NCBI GenBank assembly: GCA_002353285.1
Contig: DEJJ01000029.1
Span: 107,395 to 171,394 of the forward strand
DNA length: 64,000 nucleotides
Reading direction: 5' to 3'
Source: Porphyromonadaceae bacterium UBA2751
GTDB taxonomy: Bacteria; Bacteroidota; Bacteroidia; Bacteroidales; Muribaculaceae
The first letter of the stretch is position 1; the number at the start of each line of letters is the position of its first letter. Under the pieces are notes generated by a model that worked only from the letters and a program-made list of their open reading frames with translations, was not told the DNA's origin and searched no databases. Shown piece after piece: positions 25,209-33,201 of the stretch. Made by a program: the position numbers and the translations under genes.

Positions 25209-26539
25209 TAGCCAAACATTCTCTCAATCTTGTGGATGGCACCTGCCAGACAGAACACGACCACTCGGTCGCCAGCTTGAAGCTGCGTGTCGCCCGTGAC
25301 GAGGAATCCCTCGCCATTGCGCACCAGTCCAGCGATTGTCATGTCGGAGCTCAGCCTCAGGTCCTTCACCTTGGCCTTGGTGACCTTGGCTCCAGCACCG
25401 ACCTCGAGTTCAGCCACCTCGGCATCGGCCAAGGCAAGACTCTTAGAAGTCTCGGTGTCGGCATCGATCATCATTTGGAAGATAGTGCTCGAGGCAATGA
25501 GTTTCTTGTTGATAATGGTGCCAATGTTGAGGCTTTCGGCCTCGTTGAAGAACTGCAGGTTCTCGACCTGAGCAATGGTCTTGCGCATTCCCATCTCCTT
25601 GGCCATCACGCAGCTAAGGATATTGCTCTCGCTGCTCTCTCCCATAGCTACAAACACGTCGTAGTCCTCGACACCTTCATCTTCAAGCACATCGGTGTCG
25701 CCAGTCTCATAGAACACGACATTACATTCGGGCAACTTGTCGGCAAGTGCTTGGCACTCCTCCATGTTGTTGTGCATGATTTTCACCTTGTACTTGCCAC
25801 CAATGAGCTGCGCCAGTTGTTTCACAATCTCGTTGCCTCCCATGATGAGAACACTTTCCACCTCTTGCTTCTCCTTGCCACAGATGGCAATCACGTCGTC
25901 GATGTATCTTGGCGTGGTGGCCACATAGATGATATCGTTGGGCATCACCTCGTCGTTACCGCCAGGGATGATGATCTCGCGATTGCGCTTGATGGCATTA
26001 ACGTGCATGAAATTAGAAATACCTATCATGTCCTTGAGCTTTTGTCCCACGATGCGTGCGTTGTCACGCACCTTGACACCAGCCACCACAAGCTCACCGT
26101 TGAGCATCTCAAACCAGTTGCGTGCCCATGTGTGCTGCATTGCAGTCCTGACCTCGAGGGCGGCAAGATACTCAGGATAGATGAGAATGTCGATGCCATA
26201 AGAAGAGAAGAACTTCTTGGAAGCAGGCTTCATGAACTCATAGTTACCAATACGAGCCACAGCCTTCTTGCAGCCAAGACTCTTGGCCATTGAGCAAGCA
26301 ATCACGTTGATGGTCTCGTGGGGAGTGACGGCAATAAAGATGTCGGCAGCTCCCACCTGAATGCTCTTGAGCGTGTCGAGCGAGACAGCACTACCCTGCA
26401 TTGTCATCAGGTTATAGTTGTCGAGGTTGTGCAGTTTCTTCTCCTCATTGTCGATGACAATGATGTCCTGCTCCTCATTCGAGAGCATCTTGGCAAGATG
26501 GGTGCCCACCTCGCCTGCTCCAGCAATCACAATTCTCAT
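25208..26539 (-). CDS. trkA: K+ uptake regulatory NAD-binding subunit TrkA
   Basis: 443 residues, the full two-lobed form. Each half has an RCK Rossmann domain and a TrkA-C domain. The first dinucleotide-binding loop is VIAGAGEVGTHLAKML at the N-terminus; the second lobe begins VLIMGGNEIVKQLAQL around residue 230. TrkA gates the TrkH pore in response to nucleotides. Its start overlaps the dxs stop by 4 bp (ATGA), indicating translational coupling, and trkH follows downstream. Confidence 0.96.
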   Translation of the reverse strand: MRIVIAGAGEVGTHLAKMLSNEEQDIIVIDNEEKKLHNLDNYNLMTMQGSAVSLDTLKSIQVGAADIFIAVTPHETINVIACSMAKSLGCKKAVARIGNYEFMKPASKKFFSSYGIDILIYPEYLAALEVRTAMQHTWARNWFEMLNGELVVAGVKVRDNARIVGQKLKDMIGISNFMHVNAIKRNREIIIPGGNDEVMPNDIIYVATTPRYIDDVIAICGKEKQEVESVLIMGGNEIVKQLAQLIGGKYKVKIMHNNMEECQALADKLPECNVVFYETGDTDVLEDEGVEDYDVFVAMGESSESNILSCVMAKEMGMRKTIAQVENLQFFNEAESLNIGTIINKKLIASSTIFQMMIDADTETSKSLALADAEVAELEVGAGAKVTKAKVKDLRLSSDMTIAGLVRNGEGFLVTGDTQLQAGDRVVVFCLAGAIHKIERMFG

Positions 26540-28461
26540 ATCTCACTATTGTTTAGCAGTTTCTTCACTTCTTGTTCAATAGATGCCGCATCGAGATGGC
26601 ATAGCTCGTGCAACTGCTTGACAGTGCCCTGATCGACAAAAGTGTCGGGGACACCCAGTCGCACCAATCGCGCAGCAATGCCACGCTCGGCAAGCCACTC
26701 GGCCACTGCTCCACCCAGACCACCGCTTGTGGTGCCTTCCTCAACGGTTATAATCTTGTCAAATTTCGCCACCACCTCCTGGAGGATTCCCTCGTCGATG
26801 GGTTTAAGGAATATCATGTCGTAGTGTGCCACGTCGATGCCCTGCTCATGCAGTTTCTCGCAAGCCTCAACCACATTGGTGCCAATGGTGCCCAGGCTCA
26901 AGATTGCCACACCGCTGCCGTCACGCAGCTTGCGGCCCTTGCCCAAGGGCAACTCCTGCATGTCGTTGTGCCACTCTACCATCTTGCCGGCACCACGTGG
27001 ATAGCGAATGGAGAAAGGCCCCTCCTTGCGTCGCTGAGCGGTGTACATGAGGTTGCGCAGCGTGTGCTCGTCCATTGGTGCTGTAACTGTCATGCCAGGG
27101 ATGGCACGCATGAACGCCAAGTCGAAAAGTCCATGATGCGTAACGCCATCCTCCCCCACCAGACCTGCACGGTCGAGGCAGAAGGTGACTGGCAGCCCCG
27201 CAATCGACACATCGTTGATGATGGAATCGTAAGCTCGCTGCAGGAAGGCACTGTAGATTGCCACAAATGGCCGCAATCCTTCACGTGCCAACCCTCCGGC
27301 AAAGGTCACAGCATGACCCTCGCTAATGCCCACGTCGAAGGTGCGAGCAGGGAAAGCCTGCTGCATCATCGACACCGATGTGCCACTTGGCATGGCAGCA
27401 GTGATTGCCACCACATTGACGTCGTCGGTAGCCAGTTCCACAAGAGTCTTGCCAAAGACATCTTGATATTTGAGCGGTTTGCCAGTGGTCGAGCCCTTGA
27501 TGCGCTCGCCAGTGTCCTCGTCGAACTTTCCAGGGGCATGCCAAGTGGTCGGGTCTTTCTCGGCAGGCTCATATCCCTTGCCCTTGACGGTGTGCAAGTG
27601 AATGAGCTTGGGACCTGTCATGTCCTTGATGTCGGTAAAAGTCTTGACCAGTCGCTTCACGTCGTGCCCGTCGAATGGTCCGAAATAGCGTATGTTCAAG
27701 CCCTCGAAAATATTCTGTTGTCCCGTGAGCAACGACTTCATGGCATTGTTAAAGCGCAGCACGATGCCCTTGCCACTGTCGCCAATGATGTGATGCTTGC
27801 GCATGAACTGATAGGTCTTATAGCGGAAGTCGTTGTAGCCCTTAGAAGTTGAGAGCTTTGTCATGTACTCACCCAAAGCGCCAACGGGTCGGTCGATAGA
27901 CATGTCGTTATCGTTGAGCACAATGAGCAGGTTGTTCTTGTGAATCGAGGCATTGTTGATGCCCTCAAACGCCAGTCCACCACTTATCGATGCGTCGCCA
28001 ATCACTGCTACAACTCGGCGATCGGGGTTAGCCTGAATCTCGCTGGCAATCGACATGCCCAGAGCTGCCGAGATGCTATTGCTGGCATGGCCAGCCTGGA
28101 ACGTGTCGTACTCGCTCTCACTGGGATTAGGGAAGCCGCTGAGTCCACCCATCTTGCGGTTGGTCGAGAAGCGGTCGCGGCGACCAGTCAAGATTTTGTG
28201 GGCATAGGCCTGATGGCCCACATCCCACACGAGGCGGTCGTCGGGCGTGTTGAACACATAGTGCAGGGCCACGGCAATCTCCACTGCTCCCATGCTCGAG
28301 GCAAAATGGCCTGGATTCTCGCTTAGCTCATGCACGATGAATCGGCGCAGCTCGTCGCACACCGCAGGCAACTGATCCACATCAAGTTTTTTCAAGTCGG
28401 CAGGACTATCAATCTTTGCCAACAGCGGAAAATGCTCCAGGATAAATTCTTTGGTCGACAT
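26536..28461 (-). CDS. dxs: 1-deoxy-D-xylulose-5-phosphate synthase
   Basis: 641 residues, full length. Dxs condenses pyruvate and glyceraldehyde 3-phosphate, using thiamine diphosphate, to start the MEP isoprenoid pathway. The ThDP/Mg motif is IGDASISGGLAFEGINNA. The substrate-binding His and Glu regions are present (SSMGAVEIAVALHYV near the start; FDVGISEGHAVTFAGG later), and the transketolase C-terminal domain is complete. The stop overlaps trkA; a small membrane ORF ends at the base before its ATG. Operon: small ORF, dxs, trkA, trkH. Confidence 0.97.
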   Translation of the reverse strand: MSTKEFILEHFPLLAKIDSPADLKKLDVDQLPAVCDELRRFIVHELSENPGHFASSMGAVEIAVALHYVFNTPDDRLVWDVGHQAYAHKILTGRRDRFSTNRKMGGLSGFPNPSESEYDTFQAGHASNSISAALGMSIASEIQANPDRRVVAVIGDASISGGLAFEGINNASIHKNNLLIVLNDNDMSIDRPVGALGEYMTKLSTSKGYNDFRYKTYQFMRKHHIIGDSGKGIVLRFNNAMKSLLTGQQNIFEGLNIRYFGPFDGHDVKRLVKTFTDIKDMTGPKLIHLHTVKGKGYEPAEKDPTTWHAPGKFDEDTGERIKGSTTGKPLKYQDVFGKTLVELATDDVNVVAITAAMPSGTSVSMMQQAFPARTFDVGISEGHAVTFAGGLAREGLRPFVAIYSAFLQRAYDSIINDVSIAGLPVTFCLDRAGLVGEDGVTHHGLFDLAFMRAIPGMTVTAPMDEHTLRNLMYTAQRRKEGPFSIRYPRGAGKMVEWHNDMQELPLGKGRKLRDGSGVAILSLGTIGTNVVEACEKLHEQGIDVAHYDMIFLKPIDEGILQEVVAKFDKIITVEEGTTSGGLGGAVAEWLAERGIAARLVRLGVPDTFVDQGTVKQLHELCHLDAASIEQEVKKLLNNSEI

Positions 28462-28638
28462 TTACTTCTTATTCTTTATATACTTCTTGTAGAGAGGAAC
28501 AAAGACGATAATGCCGCTTGCCACGATGGTGAAAATCACCATGAAATCAATGCGTGCGGCCCGTGTCAGGAGCAAGTAGACCAAGAACAGCCACAAGCCC
28601 AAAATGCACGCGAAGCGTATCCATCTTCCTGTTGTCAT
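28462..28638 (-). CDS. Small 58-residue membrane protein upstream of dxs
   Basis: A minus-strand ORF from ATG 28638 to TAA at 28462-28464; the stop is followed directly by the dxs ATG (TAAATG). Sequence begins MTTGRWIRFACILGLW and has two hydrophobic segments (about residues 7-23 and 29-48) with a lysine-rich end (KKYIKNKK). A -7 promoter element lies 47 bp upstream. The tight junction with dxs and the coherent two-helix hairpin suggest it is real and translationally coupled. I do not recognise a family. Confidence 0.7.
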   Translation of the reverse strand: MTTGRWIRFACILGLWLFLVYLLLTRAARIDFMVIFTIVASGIIVFVPLYKKYIKNKK

Positions 28639-28685
28639 CTACAATTATATCAGTCAGTTAATAAATAAACATAGTTTGTAACTTG

Positions 28686-28693
28686 CAAAGTTA
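28686..28693 (-). promoter_or_regulatory. -7 promoter element of the dxs operon
   Basis: Minus-strand TAACTTTG, an exact TAnnTTTG match, 47 bp ahead of the small membrane ORF. Confidence 0.65.
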
Positions 28694-28767
28694 CGAAAAC
28701 AAATTCAATAACTATCGTTATTGACCAAAGTTTTTTCTTGATATTATTAAAAATGGTGTGTGAATGG

Positions 28768-28812
28768 TGGAATCAGTGGAATCAGTGGAATCAGTGGAAT
28801 CAGTGGAATCGT
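28768..28812. repeat. 9-bp tandem array (TGGAATCAG, four perfect plus one partial copy)
   Basis: TGGAATCAG starts at 28768, 28777, 28786 and 28795, then TGGAATCGT at 28804. Identical copies imply recent slippage, so copy number probably varies between strains. Confidence 0.9.
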
Positions 28813-29062
28813 AGAATTTTTTGTCAAACGAACTACAAACAATTCATTTTTTTCGACTTTGTGACATGGGTGGGACAGTTTTACAATTTTTTTCTGGAAA
28901 AATGGACCAGGAATGGGCTGTTTCTTGGTCCAAAACGGAACTATGGGACAATTTTGTGTGTTTTTTATTGGGGGGCAACATGTAAAAGAGCGCTTGCGGT
29001 AATAGCATGGCAAAGGTAATACCATGTAGTGGTGAAAAGCAATATCATTTCAGCAAATGCAC

Positions 29063-29096
29063 AGGCGGCAGCCTCATTGAGTTGAGACTGCCGCCT
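29063..29096 (-). terminator. Hairpin after the 1329-residue gene
   Basis: AGGCGGCAG pairs with CTGCCGCCT over a 16-nt loop that itself contains CTCA/TGAG. It starts 42 nt past the stop codon at 29139. No strong T run follows. Confidence 0.6.
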
Positions 29097-29138
29097 GCAG
29101 AGATCTATAACGGTGTTAATACCGCTATAAGGTGGTTA

Positions 29139-32100
29139 TTATCTTACCATCTTGGTAGTAACCTTGGTTCCATCGAGCATTTCCTTAACCACGATGTTAA
29201 CACCACGGAATGGGACAGAGCTCTGCTGACCTGCTGCATTGTAGTAATGCACGGCCTTCACGCCTTCTTCCATTGCAATGCCATCGATGCCAGTGGGCAC
29301 TTGTTCCTCGGTCACCTCAAGCACGAGGAGCTTGTAGTTCTGGAATGGATAGTTGTAGTCCTTCATTCCAATGGGTGCCGGAGTGGCCCAAGGCTCCTTG
29401 ATGTTGATGACGCCACGCACGGTGTACTGGTAGCCATCCTGGAAGTCGTAGGGGAAGAGGCTGGTATCGACAGTGCAGCTCTGGCCCTGAATAGCGTTGC
29501 TGGGAGCATAGGCACGCAGAGTGTTCTCGCTTTCCTTGTAGTAAGCTTTGCTGACGATGATTACCTCGTCGACCTTAGGAGTGAACTCATTGGCAAGAGA
29601 ATAGTTTGCTGGGTCAACGGAAATGCCATCCTCGAGCACTGCGGGATCTACGGTAAGCATGAGATAAGGATTGAGGTCCTTACCGCTAAACACACCACTG
29701 ACGTGTCCACCCTGCAGAGCCTGGGCTGTGACAAAGTGGTTGTCGGCCTTGAGAGTAATCCAGTTGTCATTGCCGTCACTGGTGAAGTACTGAGAAGTAG
29801 CCTGGTGACTGTCAACCACGGCGAGGTCGTTGATAACGGTGTAATCGACGCCCTCAACACCGCTTGCCAAGATGTAGCTCAGCTGTGTTCCACCGGTGAT
29901 TGTGAGCTTCATGTTCTCGAGATCGACGGTGAGAGTGTATTCACCAGCAGGAATCTTCATGGCGTTGTCGCCGTTATATGCCATTGTCAGCGGCACGTTC
30001 ATGCAGGGACCATTCACAACGAAATTGCCAATGCTCTGTGCCAGGAAGCGATGGGCGTTGGCAGTGGTCCAATCCTGAGAATCAGCGCCCAGCTTGTGGG
30101 TGAAAGCAAAGAAGCTATAGCCATTCTCCACGTCGGCAATGGTCACCTGGGCAGTGTAGATCTTGCCATCCTCGGTGGTCATCTTCACGCCATCGTTGGG
30201 AGTGAACTGGGTGTTGCCGTTAATCTCGCCAAAGACGTAAACGTCGGCGCTACCATCCACATTCACGGTAATCTCGCCAGTGGCGGGATTGAAGGTGATG
30301 GTGACGGTGTAAGTGCCGGGCTTGAAACCTGGAATCACATAGTTCTGGGCTGGATAAGAAGTATTATTCAAATTTTTGTCGGTCACAATCTTGAACTTCA
30401 CGTCACCCTCAAGATGGGTGGGCTGCGAGGTCCAAGTGTAGATGCCGCCGTCGCCAGCAGTCATATCGCCATTGCTGTTGTTAACATCCCAAGGTGTCTC
30501 CGAGCCAAAGAGTGCAGCAGGCTCACCCACTACAGTATAGGTGTGCTCAGGCTCAGGCGCAAGCTCAAACTCGGCAACCACAGTGATGTCGGTGCCTGGC
30601 ATTGTGAACTTGCCGTCCTCAATTTCAAATATTGGGTCGGGAACGCTACCTCCTGCATCATAAGTATAATAAAGCTTTTTCAAAGTGTAGCCTGCGGCGG
30701 GAGTGGCAGTCACCTCAACTTCGGAGCCAAAAGCTGCGCTCGATGCCACGGTGATGCTACCGGCCTCGTCGTTGGGATAAACACTGGTGGTGATGTTGAA
30801 TACTTGAGCCTTGAATGTAGCCACAATAGTCACATTGGTGCCTGGCATAACGAACTTGCCGTTCTCAATTCTAAATATCGGGTCAGGGACACTTCCTCCG
30901 GCATCGTAAGTGTAGTACAGCTCATTGATTTCATAGCCTGGGTCGGGGGTAACGGTCACATTCACCTCTGTGCCATAGGCGGCTGTAGTGGGAGCGCTAA
31001 CGGTGCCATGCTCGGTGGGGGCAACGGTGATAGTGTAAGTGGCAGGCTTAAATGTAGCCTTAATAGTTACATTGCCACCAGGCATAGTGAACTTGCCGTT
31101 CTCAATAGGAACCGGCTGGCCACCATCGACTGTGTAAGTAAGCGTCTCAAGCTCATAAGCTTCTTCAGGAGCAACACTCACAGTCACCTCAGAGCCATAG
31201 GCTGCTGACTCGGGAGCTGTAACGGTGCCATGCTCGGTAGGAGCAACGGTGATGTTGTAAGTTACAGGCTTGAATGTTGCGTTAACCATAACATTGGCTG
31301 CCGGCATGGTGAACTTGTTGTCGGTCACGGCAACTGGGGTGCCGTTGGTGTAGGCCACACTGAGGCTCTCGAGCATGTAGTGAGCGTCGGGGGTAATGGT
31401 GAGGGTGACCTCTTGACCATATTCGGCAGTAGCAGGAGCAGTAACGAAGCCATGCTCTGTCGGGTTCACTGTGATGGTGTACTGTACCTTGCTGACAATC
31501 CAGTGCACATGCACGTCGGCCGCTGGCATCACAAAGGTGTAGGTGTCATTCTCGGCCGGAGTGAGAGGCAGGTTTACCTCGGTGGTGCCTTCTTCGTAAG
31601 TCGCCTGCAAGGTGGTAATCGCATAGCCAGTATCGGCACTGGTTATGAGAGTAACGGTTTCACCCATTGAGCAAGTGCTGGGGACTGCCTGCACAAAGCC
31701 GTGGTCGCCATCGATTGCCTCTTCAACTTCTACATTGTATTTCTTTAGCTTAAAGATGGCGTGAATGGTAACGTCGAAGTTTGGCATATTGAACTGGCCA
31801 TTCTCAATGGTCATCTCAGGCTCATGAACACCACCTCCAGCATCATAGCTGTAGTAGAGACGGTCAAGCTCATAGCCCTTGTCGGGAGTCACTGTTACAG
31901 TAACTGGGTCGTCATAGTAGGCTGTGGCAGGAGCCGAAATCGAACCGTGCTCAATTCCGTCGGCAATAGTAATGTTGTAGAGCTTTTTAGTGAAAGTGGC
32001 CTCGATTGTCACGTCGCGAGCAGGCATCTCAAAGGTGTAGATGCCATTGCCCTGGGGAGTGGGATTGATGGCTGTGATAGAGCCGCCCACGATTGAGGTG

Positions 32101-33128
32101 GCTTGCAGCGTTGCAACCTCATAGCCTGCGGCGGGAGTCACAGTCAGAGTTACCTGGTCGCCAAAGCAGGCTGTGGCCGGAGCCGTAACAGAGCCATGCT
32201 CAATTCCATTGGCAACAGTGATGTTGTAGGGCTTTTTAGTGAAAGTGGCTTCGATAGTCACGTTGTAAGCAGGCATCTCGAAGATGTAAGCGCCATTGCC
32301 TGTGGGAGTGAGGTCAACAGATGTTTCAGAGGTGCCATACTCGTACCAGGTGGCCTTTAACGATGTGATCTCGTAGCCCAAATCGGGAGTTGCTGTTACA
32401 GTGACCTGGTCGCCATAGTAGGCTGTGGCAGGAACCACGACGGAGCCATGCTCAATGCCGTCGTCAACCGTGATGTTGTAGGGCTTTTTAGTGAAAGTAG
32501 CCTTGATGGTCACATCGTGGGCAGGCATCTCGAATGTGTAGAGGCCATTGCCCGCAGGAGTGGCGTCAATAGCGTTTTGAGTGCCGCCCACAATCCACGT
32601 GGCCTGAAGTGTTTCAAGCTCATAGCCCTCGGCGGGAGTCACTGTCAGTATCACGGTCTCCTGATAGCTGGCTGTGGTCTTGTCGCTCCTGACGGTGCCG
32701 TTCACGATGTCGGGTGAAATAGTTATGTTGTAGTCAAGCACCCCCGAGAAGTGGGAAGTGATGAGCACATTGAGTGGAGCGTCGGGCATCGTGAAGGTGT
32801 AGGTGCGCGTCTCTTTGAGGCTGGCAGGGTCGTCGCCCTGCAGCTCAATCTTGTAGCCCACCTGCGGGCCATCAGCTTTCAAGCCGGGGGCTTGTGCATT
32901 TCCCGGGTCGATGGTTGCCTCGGCCACTATGTCGCTCTTGGCAATCTGGTAGCCGTCCTCGGGAGTGACGGTGATGGTCACAGTCTGGCCAGCGGCAGCA
33001 GTGGCATTGTCGACAGTCACCGTGCCACCAGTGGTGGGTGCTACCGTGACATGCTGCTGAGCCCACGCTGCCGCGATGCCACAGGTGAGCATCACAAGCA
33101 AAAGCAGTAGATTCTTCTTTATTTGCAT
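29139..33128 (-). CDS. Giant secreted protein with ten InlB-B-type repeats
   Basis: 1329 residues. Signal peptide 1-23 (ending AAAWA). Residues about 26-845 form ten repeats of 75-100 residues with the pattern Y.ITV..GI.HG.V..PATA..G..VT.T.TP..GYE...L, ending in MPA..VT..ATF, as in divergent InlB B-repeat domains. Next come two carbohydrate-binding-like or SusE-like segments (VYVFGEINGNTQFTPNDG), then an OB-like module (YILASGVEGVDYTV). The tail is HYYNAAGQQSSVPFRGVNIVVKE. Probably exported and surface-attached. Repeats 3-5 are closest to each other. Middle of three adjacent paralogous genes' group; likely shares its first domain with the 859-residue neighbour. Ligand unknown. Confidence 0.8.
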   Translation of the reverse strand: MQIKKNLLLLLVMLTCGIAAAWAQQHVTVAPTTGGTVTVDNATAAAGQTVTITVTPEDGYQIAKSDIVAEATIDPGNAQAPGLKADGPQVGYKIELQGDDPASLKETRTYTFTMPDAPLNVLITSHFSGVLDYNITISPDIVNGTVRSDKTTASYQETVILTVTPAEGYELETLQATWIVGGTQNAIDATPAGNGLYTFEMPAHDVTIKATFTKKPYNITVDDGIEHGSVVVPATAYYGDQVTVTATPDLGYEITSLKATWYEYGTSETSVDLTPTGNGAYIFEMPAYNVTIEATFTKKPYNITVANGIEHGSVTAPATACFGDQVTLTVTPAAGYEVATLQATSIVGGSITAINPTPQGNGIYTFEMPARDVTIEATFTKKLYNITIADGIEHGSISAPATAYYDDPVTVTVTPDKGYELDRLYYSYDAGGGVHEPEMTIENGQFNMPNFDVTIHAIFKLKKYNVEVEEAIDGDHGFVQAVPSTCSMGETVTLITSADTGYAITTLQATYEEGTTEVNLPLTPAENDTYTFVMPAADVHVHWIVSKVQYTITVNPTEHGFVTAPATAEYGQEVTLTITPDAHYMLESLSVAYTNGTPVAVTDNKFTMPAANVMVNATFKPVTYNITVAPTEHGTVTAPESAAYGSEVTVSVAPEEAYELETLTYTVDGGQPVPIENGKFTMPGGNVTIKATFKPATYTITVAPTEHGTVSAPTTAAYGTEVNVTVTPDPGYEINELYYTYDAGGSVPDPIFRIENGKFVMPGTNVTIVATFKAQVFNITTSVYPNDEAGSITVASSAAFGSEVEVTATPAAGYTLKKLYYTYDAGGSVPDPIFEIEDGKFTMPGTDITVVAEFELAPEPEHTYTVVGEPAALFGSETPWDVNNSNGDMTAGDGGIYTWTSQPTHLEGDVKFKIVTDKNLNNTSYPAQNYVIPGFKPGTYTVTITFNPATGEITVNVDGSADVYVFGEINGNTQFTPNDGVKMTTEDGKIYTAQVTIADVENGYSFFAFTHKLGADSQDWTTANAHRFLAQSIGNFVVNGPCMNVPLTMAYNGDNAMKIPAGEYTLTVDLENMKLTITGGTQLSYILASGVEGVDYTVINDLAVVDSHQATSQYFTSDGNDNWITLKADNHFVTAQALQGGHVSGVFSGKDLNPYLMLTVDPAVLEDGISVDPANYSLANEFTPKVDEVIIVSKAYYKESENTLRAYAPSNAIQGQSCTVDTSLFPYDFQDGYQYTVRGVINIKEPWATPAPIGMKDYNYPFQNYKLLVLEVTEEQVPTGIDGIAMEEGVKAVHYYNAAGQQSSVPFRGVNIVVKEMLDGTKVTTKMVR

Positions 33129-33150
33129 TGTCTTTAGTTGTTTTTATGAA

Positions 33151-33180
33151 AGGTGGGCTCAGTGAAAGGCGAGCCCACCT
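33151..33180 (-). terminator. Intrinsic hairpin terminator after the 859-residue gene
   Basis: AGGTGGGCTC (33151-33160) is the perfect complement of GAGCCCACCT (33171-33180), 10-nt loop, beginning 21 nt past the stop codon at 33202; minus-strand TTTCAT follows. Confidence 0.8.
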
Positions 33181-33201
33181 ATTTTATAATAATATTAACG
33201 T

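Larger units (their letters stand above)
28639..29138. other. 500-bp intergenic region with promoter and tandem repeat
   Basis: Holds the dxs-operon promoter (28686-28693), a 9-bp tandem array (28768-28812) and the terminator of the 1329-residue gene (29063-29096). In between lies an A/T-rich stretch with an imperfect inverted repeat TGGACCA..TTGGTCCA near 28902-28942. A 93-codon plus-strand frame crosses the array but looks accidental. Confidence 0.6.

Noticed and set aside
28738..29019. 93-codon plus-strand frame with a WNQWNQ repeat
   Set aside because: The repeat is a by-product of the 9-bp DNA array, and the remainder is unlike any protein; no promoter precedes it.
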